Assembly (NCBI GenBank): GCA_040235565.1
Contig: JBECLA010000005.1
Coordinates: 1-57,572, forward strand
From: JAHEIJ01 sp040235565
Lineage (GTDB): Bacteria; Pseudomonadota; Gammaproteobacteria; UBA6429; Thiohalophilaceae
Direction: 5' to 3'
DNA: 57,572 bases
Of this stretch, positions 24,719 through 33,425 are shown piece by piece. The position numbers and the translations under genes are program-made. Every line of letters begins with the position of its first letter. Position 1 is the first letter of the stretch. The notes beneath the pieces are model-generated. The model made no database searches, was not told the origin of the DNA, and was given only the letters and a program-made list of their open reading frames with translations.

Positions 24719-25243
24719 ATGAAAGATATTCTGGCGAAGGCCGCACAAATCAAGCTGGTGGTATTTGATGTCGATGGGGTATTGACCGATGGCAGTCTGT
24801 TCGTCGGGGACGATGGCCAGGAGTACAAGGCCTTCCATTCTCGCGACGGACTGGGAATGAAAATGCTCCGCAAGAGCGGGGTTGAAATTGGTATTATCAC
24901 CGCACGGACTTCGGAAGTGGTCAAACATCGCATGGAAAATCTGGACATCCAGCATGTCTATCAGGGCCGGTTGGATAAACTGCCCGCTCTCGAGGAGTTA
25001 CTGGCTAAGCTGGCATTGACCTTTGAACAAACCGCCTATGTAGGCGATGACGTGGTCGACTTGCCCGTGATGCGTCAGGTCGGACTGGCCATCGCCGTGC
25101 AGGATGCCCATCCCCTGGCCAAACAACACGCCCATTGGCAAACCCCGCACGACGGTGGTCGCGGCGCGGCGCGGGATGTGTGTGAACTCATTATGGAAGC
25201 CCAGAATACTCTCGCCAGCCAACTGCAAACCTTTCTTTCATGA
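24719..25243 (+). CDS. kdsC: 3-deoxy-D-manno-octulosonate 8-phosphate phosphatase KdsC
   Basis: A HAD phosphatase that dephosphorylates Kdo 8-phosphate. The 174-aa protein has the catalytic DVDGVLTDG motif (Asp17 nucleophile, Asp19), FHSRDGLGMKML, TARTSEVVKHR (motif II region) and YVGDDVVDLPVM (motif IV). Its compact, cap-less form is typical of the tetrameric KdsC class. The stop overlaps the lptC start by 4 bases. Confidence 0.96.
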   Translation: MKDILAKAAQIKLVVFDVDGVLTDGSLFVGDDGQEYKAFHSRDGLGMKMLRKSGVEIGIITARTSEVVKHRMENLDIQHVYQGRLDKLPALEELLAKLALTFEQTAYVGDDVVDLPVMRQVGLAIAVQDAHPLAKQHAHWQTPHDGGRGAARDVCELIMEAQNTLASQLQTFLS

Positions 25244-25809
25244 GTCGGTTGCAATTTCTCATTGTTCTGGCTGTGGTGTTATTGATTGTCGCCTATGGTA
25301 ACTGGTTGATAAAAACCTTCCAGACCACCACGGGCATGGCACCGCGAGAAGTCAGGCATGAACCGGACTTTTTTATTGAAGAGGTGAGCAGCACCCTGAT
25401 GGATGCCGAGGGTAATCCGCTGTATCGTTTGGAAGCTGCTGTGATCAACCATTACCCGGATGACAAAAGTCTCGCCTTGCAGGCGCCGCGCCTGGAATAC
25501 TATCGGCACCCGCTACCGCCGTGGACGGCATTGGCAGAAGCCGGCCGCGTCTATGATGAGGGTCGACAGGTCTTCCTGGATGGCGACGTCAGTATGTATC
25601 GGCCTGCAGAAGGCAAGCAACCGGCAACTGAATTGCATACCGATGATCTGCTCGTCTTGCCAGAGGACAACTATGCCGAAACAGCCGCCCGCGTCAAAAT
25701 CATTAGCGGCAAAAGTCAACTCAAGGGAACCGGCTTGCGCGCCTATCTGGATGAAGGACGGCTGGAGATCCTGGCCAATGGTGAAGGTATCTATGCGATT
25801 CAGCCTTAA
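25240..25809 (+). CDS. lptC: LPS export protein LptC
   Basis: A bitopic inner-membrane protein that receives LPS from LptB2FG and passes it to LptA. The 189-aa protein has one N-terminal membrane segment (about 5-21) and a periplasmic beta-jellyroll with the LptC pattern FFIEEVSSTLMDAEGNPLYRLEA and GDVSMYRP...ELHTDDLLVLPE. Its 3' end overlaps lptA by 17 bases. Confidence 0.94.
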   Translation: MSRLQFLIVLAVVLLIVAYGNWLIKTFQTTTGMAPREVRHEPDFFIEEVSSTLMDAEGNPLYRLEAAVINHYPDDKSLALQAPRLEYYRHPLPPWTALAEAGRVYDEGRQVFLDGDVSMYRPAEGKQPATELHTDDLLVLPEDNYAETAARVKIISGKSQLKGTGLRAYLDEGRLEILANGEGIYAIQP

Positions 25810-26308
25810 GAGTGTTTGTTTGCTTCTGCTGTTGATCAGTCCTGCCAGCCGGGCACTGGAAACGGATCGGCAACAGCCGATACATATTCAGGCGGATCGG
25901 ATCACCGTGCATGAAAAAGAAGGCAGGAGCTATTACGAAGGCAACGTCGAGTTTACCCAGGGTAGCCTGCAGATAAACGGCGACGAAATTACCGTCCATT
26001 TACAAAACAACGTACTGCAAAAGATCATCGTCACAGGGAAACCGGCCACCTTGCAGCAACGACCCGAAGCGGATCAGGAACTGGTACATTCCAGAGCCCT
26101 GCGCATGGAATACGATGCCATCCAGCAGATCGTCACGCTGATTGAAGATGCCCAGGTTCAGCAGGGCCCCAATAGTTTTGCCGGTGACTATATCGAATAC
26201 GATACGCGTACCAACCGGGTCTCGGCCCGCAAAGGCGAGAGTGAGGACAGTCGGGTCCATGTCATCATCACGCCGCCACCGGACAAACAAGAAAAGGCAA
26301 CGCCATGA
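25793..26308 (+). CDS. lptA: LPS transport periplasmic protein LptA
   Basis: LptA oligomers form the periplasmic bridge that carries LPS from LptC to LptDE. The 171-aa protein has a signal peptide (about 1-19, cleaving near SRA-LE). The OstA-like beta-jellyroll carries PIHIQADRITVHEKEG, YYEGNVEFTQGSLQINGD and YDTRTNRVSARKG. The start is ATG 25793 within lptC; a longer open frame upstream is out of register with known LptA and overlaps lptC. The stop overlaps lptB by 4 bases. Confidence 0.95.
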   Translation: MRFSLKSVCLLLLLISPASRALETDRQQPIHIQADRITVHEKEGRSYYEGNVEFTQGSLQINGDEITVHLQNNVLQKIIVTGKPATLQQRPEADQELVHSRALRMEYDAIQQIVTLIEDAQVQQGPNSFAGDYIEYDTRTNRVSARKGESEDSRVHVIITPPPDKQEKATP

Positions 26309-27030
26309 CCACCCTGCGTGCCGAGGATCTCGCCAAGCGCTACAAGGGTCGCGATGTCGTGCATGGCGTCTCGTTGGAAATTTCCAGCGGTGAAGTCGTC
26401 GGCCTGCTCGGTCCCAATGGCGCCGGTAAAACCACTTCATTTTACATGGTTGTCGGTCTGATCCAGGCTGATGCCGGCCGCATCACGCTGGACGAGACCG
26501 ATATCACCAGTTTGCCGATGCATCTGCGCGCCCGGCAGGGTATCGGCTATTTACCCCAGGAAGCCTCCGTATTTCGCAAGCTGTCCGTGGCTGACAATAT
26601 CCTCGCTGTGTTGCAGCTGCGCAAGGATTTGCAGCCCTTCCAGCAGGAACAACAGCTTGAAGAACTGCTGGAGGAACTCCATATCAGTCATATCCGCAAC
26701 AACCCGGGAATGAGCCTGTCGGGCGGAGAACGGCGGCGGGTGGAAATCGCCCGGGCGCTGGCGATAGAACCGCGCTTCATCCTGCTGGACGAACCGTTCG
26801 CCGGGGTGGATCCGATTTCAGTACTGGATATCCAGGGTATTATTCGTCATCTGAAAGAACGGGACATCGGGGTGTTGATTACTGACCACAATGTGCGGGA
26901 AACGCTTGGCATCTGCGATCGCGCCTACATCCTGAATGCCGGTGAGGTCATCGCCCAGGGTGAACCGGAAATCCTGCTGAAAAACCAACAAGTCCGCAAG
27001 GTTTATCTGGGCGAGGGATTTCGATTATGA
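26305..27030 (+). CDS. lptB: LPS export ABC transporter ATPase LptB
   Basis: The ATPase that powers LPS extraction by LptB2FGC. The 241-aa protein has Walker A GPNGAGKTTSF, the family stretch GYLPQEASVFRKL, signature SLSGGERRRVEIARAL, Walker B ILLDEPFAGVDPISV and the switch His in ITDHNVRETLG. The order lptC-lptA-lptB-rpoN is as in enterics and pseudomonads. lptF and lptG are not in this window. Confidence 0.97.
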   Translation: MTTLRAEDLAKRYKGRDVVHGVSLEISSGEVVGLLGPNGAGKTTSFYMVVGLIQADAGRITLDETDITSLPMHLRARQGIGYLPQEASVFRKLSVADNILAVLQLRKDLQPFQQEQQLEELLEELHISHIRNNPGMSLSGGERRRVEIARALAIEPRFILLDEPFAGVDPISVLDIQGIIRHLKERDIGVLITDHNVRETLGICDRAYILNAGEVIAQGEPEILLKNQQVRKVYLGEGFRL

Positions 27031-27079
27031 GCCATCTGTCAAGACCTGCAGGTATGCAAGAAATGCGCTAGAATTTAAT

Positions 27080-27100
27080 TGCCTGACGAGAAATCAGGCA
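27080..27100. other. Hairpin in the rpoN leader
   Basis: TGCCTGA-CGAGAAA-TCAGGCA forms a perfect 7-bp stem with a 7-base loop, starting 50 bases after lptB and 24 bases before the rpoN ATG. There is no T-run immediately after it, so it is a weak or partial terminator at best. A possible -10 (TAGAAT) lies just upstream. Confidence 0.4.
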
Positions 27101-27123
27101 GTTGTATCCCTAAAAATTATTCG

Positions 27124-28599
27124 ATGAAACAAACTCTCCAACTCCGACTCGGTCAGCACCTGACCATGACCCCGCAGTTACAGCAGGCCATCCGGCTGCT
27201 GCAGCTGTCTACTCTGGAATTACAGACCGAGATCCAGGAAGCCCTGGACTCCAACCTCATGCTGGAAATCGATGAGGACGGCGGTGAGACGGAGGAAACA
27301 AATCGGAACGAAACTGCCGGCGCCGAGACGGAAACCGCGGCCAGTGATGACAGCCTCAATGAAACAACGGCCGCCGGAGAAAACGAAATCCCCGAAGACC
27401 TGCCCGTCGACAGTAGCTGGGATGACATCTATGACAATATTGCCAGCCCGACAAGCTCCCCCAGCAGCAGTAGCAGCGACAATCGCGAGTTTGACTATTC
27501 AGGCAACACGGAAGAAAGCCTGCATGAACATCTTCGCTGGCAAATGCAACTGACCCCGTTCAGTGACACCGACAGGGCGATTGCCGAGTTCATCATCGAT
27601 GCCATCAATGATGACGGCTATTTGGGCATGAGTCTGGAAGATATACATCAGGCCCTGGCAGACGAACTTGATATTGACGCCGACGAAGTTCAAGCCGTGT
27701 TACATCGCATTCAGAATTTCGATCCCCCGGGTGTGGGGGCACGTGATCTGCAGGAAAACCTGCTGTTACAGATAAAACAGTTTCCGCTTGAATCGCCCTG
27801 GCTCAAACCGGCACAGGAACTCATTGAGAAACATTTTGACCTCCTCGCCAATCGGGAGTATGCACAACTCACCCGACGCCTGAAAATCAGCGAGGAAGAA
27901 CTGAAACAGGTTCTGCAGTTAATACAGTCTCTGAATCCCCGCCCCGGCAGTCAGATCACCGCAAGTCAACCGGAATACATCATACCGGACGTGATTGTGA
28001 GTAAGCGTAATGGCAAATGGAAGGTGGAACTCAATCCGGATGCCGCACCACGCCTGCGGGTAAACCCACAATACGCCAGCCTGATCAAGCACGTCCATAA
28101 CAGTGATGACAACACTTACCTGAAAAATCATCTGCAAGAAGCCCGCTGGTTTATCAAAAGCCTGATAAGCCGGAATGAAACGCTACTCAAGGTTGCCACC
28201 AGTATTGTAGAGCGGCAAACTGATTTTCTGGAACATGGTGAAGAAGCCATGAAGGCCCTGGTCTTACATGACATTGCCGAGGCTGTGGGAATGCATGAAT
28301 CAACGATTTCGCGAGTCACCAGCAAGAAATACATGCATACCCCGCGTGGCATCTTTGAATTGAAATATTTCTTTTCCAGTCATGTCAGCACCACCAACGG
28401 CGGCGAGTGTTCGGCAACGGCAATTCGCGCCCTGCTCAAGAAACTTATCGCCGCTGAAAATACCAATAAACCACTTAGTGACAGTAAACTGGCAGCTATT
28501 CTCGGTGATCAAGGAATTAATGTCGCCCGTCGCACTGTCGCCAAGTACCGTGAAGCCATGGCAATTCCGCCATCTAATGAAAGAAAACGTCTAGCCTAA
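27124..28599 (+). CDS. rpoN: RNA polymerase sigma-54 factor RpoN
   Basis: Sigma-54 directs RNA polymerase to -24/-12 promoters and needs AAA+ activators. Region I is Gln/Leu-rich (LRLGQHLTMTPQLQQAIRLLQLSTLELQ). An acidic region II follows (about 55-120, long runs of E/D/S/T). The core-binding and HTH domains carry HDIAEAVGMHESTISRVTSKKYM, and the RpoN box ARRTVAKYRE is near the C-terminus. Length is 491 aa from ATG 27124; the frame is open upstream to 27079 but those residues are not family-like. The long acidic linker is somewhat expanded. Confidence 0.97.
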   Translation: MKQTLQLRLGQHLTMTPQLQQAIRLLQLSTLELQTEIQEALDSNLMLEIDEDGGETEETNRNETAGAETETAASDDSLNETTAAGENEIPEDLPVDSSWDDIYDNIASPTSSPSSSSSDNREFDYSGNTEESLHEHLRWQMQLTPFSDTDRAIAEFIIDAINDDGYLGMSLEDIHQALADELDIDADEVQAVLHRIQNFDPPGVGARDLQENLLLQIKQFPLESPWLKPAQELIEKHFDLLANREYAQLTRRLKISEEELKQVLQLIQSLNPRPGSQITASQPEYIIPDVIVSKRNGKWKVELNPDAAPRLRVNPQYASLIKHVHNSDDNTYLKNHLQEARWFIKSLISRNETLLKVATSIVERQTDFLEHGEEAMKALVLHDIAEAVGMHESTISRVTSKKYMHTPRGIFELKYFFSSHVSTTNGGECSATAIRALLKKLIAAENTNKPLSDSKLAAILGDQGINVARRTVAKYREAMAIPPSNERKRLA

Positions 28600-28614
28600 T
28601 ATAAGGAGAGCCAC

Positions 28615-28941
28615 ATGCAACTCAATGTCACTGGCCATCATGTCGATGTTACCCCTTCCATGCATGACTATGTATCCCAGAAACTGGAACGTCTGGAACG
28701 TCATTTCGATCATGTTACGAACGTGCACGTTATTTTAAGTGTGGAAAAGTTGCGCCAGAAGGCGGAAGCCACCTTGCATATCAGTGGCGGCAATCTGTTC
28801 GCCGATGCGCAAGACGAAGACATGTATGCTGCGATTGACGCCATGGTGGACAAGCTTGACCGTCAAATCAAGAAACATAAGGAGAAAATGACTGATCATC
28901 GCCGCAGTGAAGGCGCTCAAGTAAAACATAATATTGGTTAA
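28615..28941 (+). CDS. hpf: Ribosome hibernation promoting factor HPF (short form)
   Basis: HPF binds the ribosomal decoding site in stationary phase and promotes 100S dimers. The 108-aa protein matches the short HPF/YfiA domain (LNVTGHHVDVTPSMHDYVSQKLERLERHFD, DMYAAIDAMVDKLDRQIKKHKEK) and lacks the long-form C-terminal dimerisation domain. A strong ribosome site (AAGGAGAG) precedes the ATG, unlike most genes around it, suggesting high expression. It lies 15 bases after rpoN. Confidence 0.96.
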   Translation: MQLNVTGHHVDVTPSMHDYVSQKLERLERHFDHVTNVHVILSVEKLRQKAEATLHISGGNLFADAQDEDMYAAIDAMVDKLDRQIKKHKEKMTDHRRSEGAQVKHNIG

Positions 28942-28958
28942 CCCTGAATATTGCCGTC

Positions 28959-29426
28959 ATGTCCATGCAGTTAACTGACTTTCTTACTTCCGACCGGATT
29001 GCCTGTAACATCAGTGCGCATAGCAAGAAACGTGCACTTGAAGAACTCAGTGAACTCATTTCGCATGATCAGCAAACAATCAGCGCGACTGATATTTTTG
29101 ATTGTCTATTGTCCCGCGAGCGACTGGGTGGAACTGGTATCGGTTTCGGAGTAGCCATTCCACACGGTCGCTTGAAGGACAGTGACCATACCACGGCAGC
29201 ACTGGTACAACTTAGCCATGGTATTGATTTTGATGCCATCGATAACCAACCTGTGGATTTATTGTTTGCGCTGGTTGTACCTGAACAAGCCACCGAAGAG
29301 CATTTGAAGATCCTGGCGCTATTGGCGGCAATGTTTAAAGATGAGATTTTGCGTTCTCACTTGCGTGAAGCAAAAAGTCCTGAGGAAATTCTGCAGTTAA
29401 TCAGAGATTGGCAAAACCGAAGCTGA
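28959..29426 (+). CDS. ptsN: PTS nitrogen-regulatory EIIA (EIIA-Ntr)
   Basis: The terminal phosphoacceptor of the nitrogen PTS; it regulates potassium transport, sigma-54 genes and other targets by protein contact. The 155-aa protein is one type-2 EIIA domain with the phosphorylated histidine His69 in GFGVAIPHGRL. The stretch DLLFALVVPEQATEEHLKILALLA is typical of PtsN. It starts 17 bases after hpf and ends 4 bases before hprK. Confidence 0.95.
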   Translation: MSMQLTDFLTSDRIACNISAHSKKRALEELSELISHDQQTISATDIFDCLLSRERLGGTGIGFGVAIPHGRLKDSDHTTAALVQLSHGIDFDAIDNQPVDLLFALVVPEQATEEHLKILALLAAMFKDEILRSHLREAKSPEEILQLIRDWQNRS

Positions 29427-29430
29427 TTCC

Positions 29431-30381
29431 ATGATCCCACCGCTGACTGCCCAGGCCTTATACGAGCAACATCATAAAACGCTTGAATTCGACTGGCTTG
29501 AGGGACAAAGCGAAGCAAACCAACCCTTTGACACCGCCGGGTTCGATCCAAGCCACAGTGCGCTAATTGGTCACCTCAATCTGATCCGTCCCAATCTGAT
29601 CCAGGTACTGGGACAGGCAGAACTGGATTACCTCAACAACCTGGGAAAAAATTCCCGTCAGGATGCCATCAACAGTCTGTTTGCCAATCAACCGCTGATG
29701 ATCATTCTGGCAGAGCACCTGACCCCGCCGGATCAATTCCTCAAATTGGCACAGACACAGCATGTACCGCTGATACGTTCCAAGCATAGTGTCAGCCGTA
29801 TCATTGATCAGTTGCATTACCATCTGAGTAGTCAGCTGGCAGAAAAGTTGGTGCAACACGGTGTCTTCATGGAAGTCATGGGACTCGGTGTTTTGCTCAC
29901 CGGCCCGAGTGGCGTCGGCAAAAGTGAACTGGCACTGGAATTACTCAGCCGCGGTCATCGACTGGTGGCCGATGATGCACCGGAATTCCGACGCACCGGC
30001 CCTGACACTATCCACGGAAGTTGCCCCCCAATGTTGGCGGATTTTATCGAGGTACGTGGTCTGGGTATTCTCAATGTACGTGCCATGTACGGTAACAATG
30101 CAGTGATGCCCCACAAACGCCTGCACCTCATCATTCGCTTGCAGTCGTTGACGGAAAATGGCAATGTCGCGGAATTTGATCGGCTTGATACTACCCAGCG
30201 ACACCGTTCAATACTCGGCATCGATATTCCTGAGGTCATTCTGCCGGTCGCGCCGGGACGAGACCTGGCCGTAATCATTGAGGCCGCGGTAAGGAACCAT
30301 GTGCTGTTTCTGAACGGCTATAATGCGGCGGAAGATTTCATTGCGAGACAGCAACAATATATTAACCATCAAACTACATGA
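29431..30381 (+). CDS. hprK: HPr kinase/phosphorylase
   Basis: HprK phosphorylates and dephosphorylates HPr on Ser46. The 316-aa protein has the usual N-terminal domain and a C-terminal kinase domain with Walker A GPSGVGKSE (158-166), RGHRLVADDAPEF (174-186) and the HprK signature EVRGLGILNVRAMYG. The HPr encoded 1.2 kb downstream keeps Ser46, so the pair can work together. HprK is absent from enterics but found in Xanthomonas and betaproteobacteria in this same ptsN-hprK-rapZ order. The 3' end overlaps rapZ by 4 bases. Confidence 0.95.
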   Translation: MIPPLTAQALYEQHHKTLEFDWLEGQSEANQPFDTAGFDPSHSALIGHLNLIRPNLIQVLGQAELDYLNNLGKNSRQDAINSLFANQPLMIILAEHLTPPDQFLKLAQTQHVPLIRSKHSVSRIIDQLHYHLSSQLAEKLVQHGVFMEVMGLGVLLTGPSGVGKSELALELLSRGHRLVADDAPEFRRTGPDTIHGSCPPMLADFIEVRGLGILNVRAMYGNNAVMPHKRLHLIIRLQSLTENGNVAEFDRLDTTQRHRSILGIDIPEVILPVAPGRDLAVIIEAAVRNHVLFLNGYNAAEDFIARQQQYINHQTT

Positions 30382-31235
30382 AACTGCTTATCGTCAGCGG
30401 CCTGTCCGGTTCGGGCAAAAGTATCGTCTTGCATGTACTGGAGGACCTTGGTTATTACTGCATCGACAACCTGCCGGCCGGTATGCTACCGGCACTTGCC
30501 GATCAATTGTTACAACATCACGATAGCGAGCATGAGTATTTTGCGGTCGGTATCGACGCACGAAATCTTACCGGTGATCTTGAACAGTTCCCGGACATAC
30601 TGAACAATCTTAAAAACCGGGATATCCAGTGTGAGGTGTTTTTTCTGGAAGCCGATGATACCGTATTGCTCAAGCGATTCAGTGAAACACGTCGTCGTCA
30701 TCCTCTCAGTAATGACGAAGTACCCCTCAGCGAAGCCATCCTTCAGGAACGAAACCTGTTGGCCGCGATATCCAGCACCGCTGATTTGATTATCGATACC
30801 AGCCAGACCAATATCCACCAACTGCGTGACCTGATTCATCGACGCGTCACCAGTGCGGAACATGCCCGACTCTCTATCCTGTTTGAATCTTTTGGTTATA
30901 AAAATGGCATTCCGGCCAATGCAGATTTCATTTTTGACATTCGCTGTATTCCCAATCCCCACTGGGTTCCGAAATTACGTGCGCAAACCGGTCTTGATCA
31001 GGACGTCATCGATTACCTGGAGCAACATGAAGAAGTTAGTTGCATGTATCACGACATTCGCCAGTTACTCGAAACATGGATTCCCTGCTTTGAAGCGGAT
31101 AACCGCAGTTATATGACCGTCGCAATTGGTTGTACCGGTGGTCAACACCGCTCTGTCTACATGGTGAACAAACTCAGTCATTTTTTCAGCCAGCAACGCG
31201 ATGGCGTGTTAACCCGACACAGAGAACTCCCATGA
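30378..31235 (+). CDS. rapZ: RNase adapter protein RapZ
   Basis: RapZ is a nucleotide-binding protein; in E. coli it guides RNase E to the small RNA GlmZ and so controls glucosamine-6-phosphate synthesis for the envelope. The 285-aa protein has Walker A GLSGSGKS (8-15), DNLPAGMLP, the RRHPL segment, FGYKNGIPANADFIFDIRCIPNPHW and the C-terminal IGCTGGQHRSVYM. Start and stop overlap hprK and the EIIA gene by 4 bases each. Confidence 0.96.
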   Translation: MKLLIVSGLSGSGKSIVLHVLEDLGYYCIDNLPAGMLPALADQLLQHHDSEHEYFAVGIDARNLTGDLEQFPDILNNLKNRDIQCEVFFLEADDTVLLKRFSETRRRHPLSNDEVPLSEAILQERNLLAAISSTADLIIDTSQTNIHQLRDLIHRRVTSAEHARLSILFESFGYKNGIPANADFIFDIRCIPNPHWVPKLRAQTGLDQDVIDYLEQHEEVSCMYHDIRQLLETWIPCFEADNRSYMTVAIGCTGGQHRSVYMVNKLSHFFSQQRDGVLTRHRELP

Positions 31236-31630
31236 GCGTGGGGCTGCTTATCATTACTCATGGCGACATCGGCAGAAGCCTGCTCGATACCGCCGTGGTC
31301 GTTATGGGATGTTGCCCGCTGCAGGTCGAAACATTGGGTGTCCCGATGGCCAGCGACCCGGACCAGCAACTGGATCGTGCCCAAAACTACCTGCAGCAAC
31401 TCGAACAGGGTGACGGGGTGTTAATCTTGACAGATCTATACGGTTCAACACCCAGTAACATCGCTTGCAAACTCTGTAACCATAAAGTCACCGTCGTAAC
31501 AGGTCTGAACCTGCCGATGCTGATTCGGGTGCTCAATTACCCGAACCTGACATTAGCCGAGCTGGCGGAAAGAGCTGTACACGGAGGGCGTGAAGGTGTC
31601 ATCTCCTATGCGCCGGAGACCGATCCATGA
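31232..31630 (+). CDS. PTS EIIA component, mannose/fructose family
   Basis: A 132-aa single-domain EIIA of the mannose class with the phosphorylatable histidine His10 (LLIITHGDIGRSLL) and the family motif ILTDLYGSTPSNIA. No EIIB, EIIC or EIID genes accompany it, so it is probably regulatory rather than part of a sugar transporter, as in other proteobacterial rpoN-linked clusters. It is coupled to rapZ (ATGA overlap) and to the HPr gene (4-base overlap). Confidence 0.93.
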   Translation: MSVGLLIITHGDIGRSLLDTAVVVMGCCPLQVETLGVPMASDPDQQLDRAQNYLQQLEQGDGVLILTDLYGSTPSNIACKLCNHKVTVVTGLNLPMLIRVLNYPNLTLAELAERAVHGGREGVISYAPETDP

Positions 31631-31896
31631 TTCATCGCCAGGTCGAGATCATCAACAAGCTGGGATTGCACGCACGGGCCGCCGCAAAATTCGTCACTCT
31701 TGCCAGCGGATTTCAATCCGAGGTGCAACTTTCCCATAATGGCAATCGGGTCAACGGCAAAAGCATCATGGGTGTCATGATGCTTGCGGCTGCCAAAGGT
31801 GCCCAACTGGATTTACTGGTTGAAGGGCCGGATGAACAGGAAGCTGCCGAGAAGCTGTGTGAACTGATTGCCAATCGTTTTGATGAAGACAACTGA
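31627..31896 (+). CDS. ptsH: HPr family phosphocarrier protein
   Basis: HPr accepts phosphate from Enzyme I at His15 and passes it to EIIA proteins. The 89-aa protein has NKLGLHARAAAKF with His15 and RVNGKSIMGVMMLAA with Ser46, the target of HprK. Presence of Ser46 and hprK implies Ser-P control. In Xanthomonas and Neisseria-type clusters ptsI follows; here mgtE follows instead after 121 bases, so Enzyme I must be encoded elsewhere or be absent. Confidence 0.95.
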   Translation: MIHRQVEIINKLGLHARAAAKFVTLASGFQSEVQLSHNGNRVNGKSIMGVMMLAAAKGAQLDLLVEGPDEQEAAEKLCELIANRFDEDN

Positions 31897-32017
31897 AAAC
31901 ACGCTACTAAATTACCAAAAAATTACCCTCTGTTAATCGTTGTACCGCTTTTCCATCCCATTCTTCCCAATGCCACCTGCCGCCTGTTACACTTTCTGCG
32001 ACGGTTGAGGACGCAAG

Positions 32018-33376
32018 ATGGCTGCAACAGAAGACAAAGAAGAACAGAAAGACAACCTGCAGCTATTCACGGAAATGCTGCGGGAAGGTGAACTGCAGCA
32101 GGTCGAACAGCAACTAGAGGAGATGCACCCGGCGGAAATCGCCCATCTGCTCGAGTCCCTACCCGCTGATTCCCGGGAAATGGTCTGGGAACAGGTCCCC
32201 CCCGAAGCGGAAGGCGAAATTCTCACCAATCTCAATGAAGAAGTCCTTGCCGCTGTTATCAAGGGCATGGATCCCGAACAACTGGTGGCGGCGGCCGAAG
32301 CCCTCGAAACCGATGATCTGGCCGATATCCTGCCGGAGATCCCCCAGGATATCGCCCAGGAACTGTTGCTCACCATGGAGCAACAGGACCGGGATCGTCT
32401 CCACGCCGTCCTGTCCTACGATGAGGACACTGCCGGCGGCCTGATGAACCTCGATACCGTGGTGGTGCGGGCCGATACCACGCTGGATGTCGTGTTGCGC
32501 TACCTGCGACGCCGGGGCGAGATCCCCGAAACAACAGATTCACTCTATGTGGTGGAACGCGAAGGCCATTATCTCGGCCAGCTCCCTTTGACCACCCTGC
32601 TGACCAGCGATCCGGATGAACGTGTCGAAGACGTGATGCAGCGGGATGAAGAAGCGATCCCGGCGACCATGTCCGCCCGTGAGGTAGCCAATCGTTTCGA
32701 ACAACGCGATCTGGTGACCGCTCCGGTGGTGAACGAAAACAACATCCTGCTCGGTCGTATTACCATTGACGACGTCGTGGACGTGATTCGCGATGACGCG
32801 GAACATTCCCTGATGAGCATGGCCGGTTTGAATGAAGAGGTCGATATTTTTGCCCCGGTGATCACCAGCACGAAACGCCGGGCAATCTGGCTTGGTATCA
32901 ATCTCATCACCGCGTTGCTCGCGGCCTGGGTCATTGGCCTGTTTGAAGGCACCATTCAGAAGTTTGTTGCCCTGGCAGTGCTGATGCCGATTGTGGCCAG
33001 CATGGGTGGCATCGCCGGGAGCCAGACTCTCACTCTGGTCATTCGTGGTATTGCGCTTGGTCAAATCAGTGGCAGTAATGCGCGTCGCCTTCTCTCCAAG
33101 GAAATCTGGGTCAGTGTCTGGAATGGCGTTATCTGGGCAGTCGTGCTGGCAGCCATTGCGGACTTATGGTTTGACGATCTCCGCCTGGGATTGATCATTG
33201 CCGCCGCGATCATCATTAATCTGCTGGTTGCCGCCATCGCCGGTGCCTCCATTCCCCTGCTATTACGCCGCCTGGGTGCGGACCCTGCGCTTGGTGGCGG
33301 AGTGGTCCTCACTACCGTGACGGATGTGGTGGGGTTTTTTGCCTTCCTTGGGCTAGCCACCATCTTCCTGATGTAA
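32018..33376 (+). CDS. mgtE: Magnesium transporter MgtE
   Basis: A Mg2+-gated Mg2+ channel of the inner membrane. The 452-aa protein has the superhelical N domain (about 20-130, LLESLPADSREMVWEQVPPE, ALETDDLADILPEIPQD), two CBS domains (about 140-260, SYDEDTAGGLMN and VNENNILLGRITIDDVVDVI) and five membrane helices from about 285 on. These include PIVASMGGIAGSQTLTLVIRGIALG of the pore and the final VTDVVGFFAFLGLATIFL. No M-box riboswitch is visible in the 121-base leader. Confidence 0.96.
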   Translation: MAATEDKEEQKDNLQLFTEMLREGELQQVEQQLEEMHPAEIAHLLESLPADSREMVWEQVPPEAEGEILTNLNEEVLAAVIKGMDPEQLVAAAEALETDDLADILPEIPQDIAQELLLTMEQQDRDRLHAVLSYDEDTAGGLMNLDTVVVRADTTLDVVLRYLRRRGEIPETTDSLYVVEREGHYLGQLPLTTLLTSDPDERVEDVMQRDEEAIPATMSAREVANRFEQRDLVTAPVVNENNILLGRITIDDVVDVIRDDAEHSLMSMAGLNEEVDIFAPVITSTKRRAIWLGINLITALLAAWVIGLFEGTIQKFVALAVLMPIVASMGGIAGSQTLTLVIRGIALGQISGSNARRLLSKEIWVSVWNGVIWAVVLAAIADLWFDDLRLGLIIAAAIIINLLVAAIAGASIPLLLRRLGADPALGGGVVLTTVTDVVGFFAFLGLATIFLM

Positions 33377-33425
33377 ATCCCGGGATCACCGGCCGGACCG
33401 GCGGATAAAACGGAGCGACAGCGAT

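Noticed and set aside
27031..27123. Sigma-54 promoter for rpoN or the PTS genes
   Set aside because: No TGGCAC-N5-TTGCW element was seen in any intergenic gap of this cluster.
31897..32017. Possible M-box magnesium riboswitch ahead of mgtE
   Set aside because: The 121-base leader is too short and lacks the paired helices expected of an M-box, and there is no terminator hairpin.
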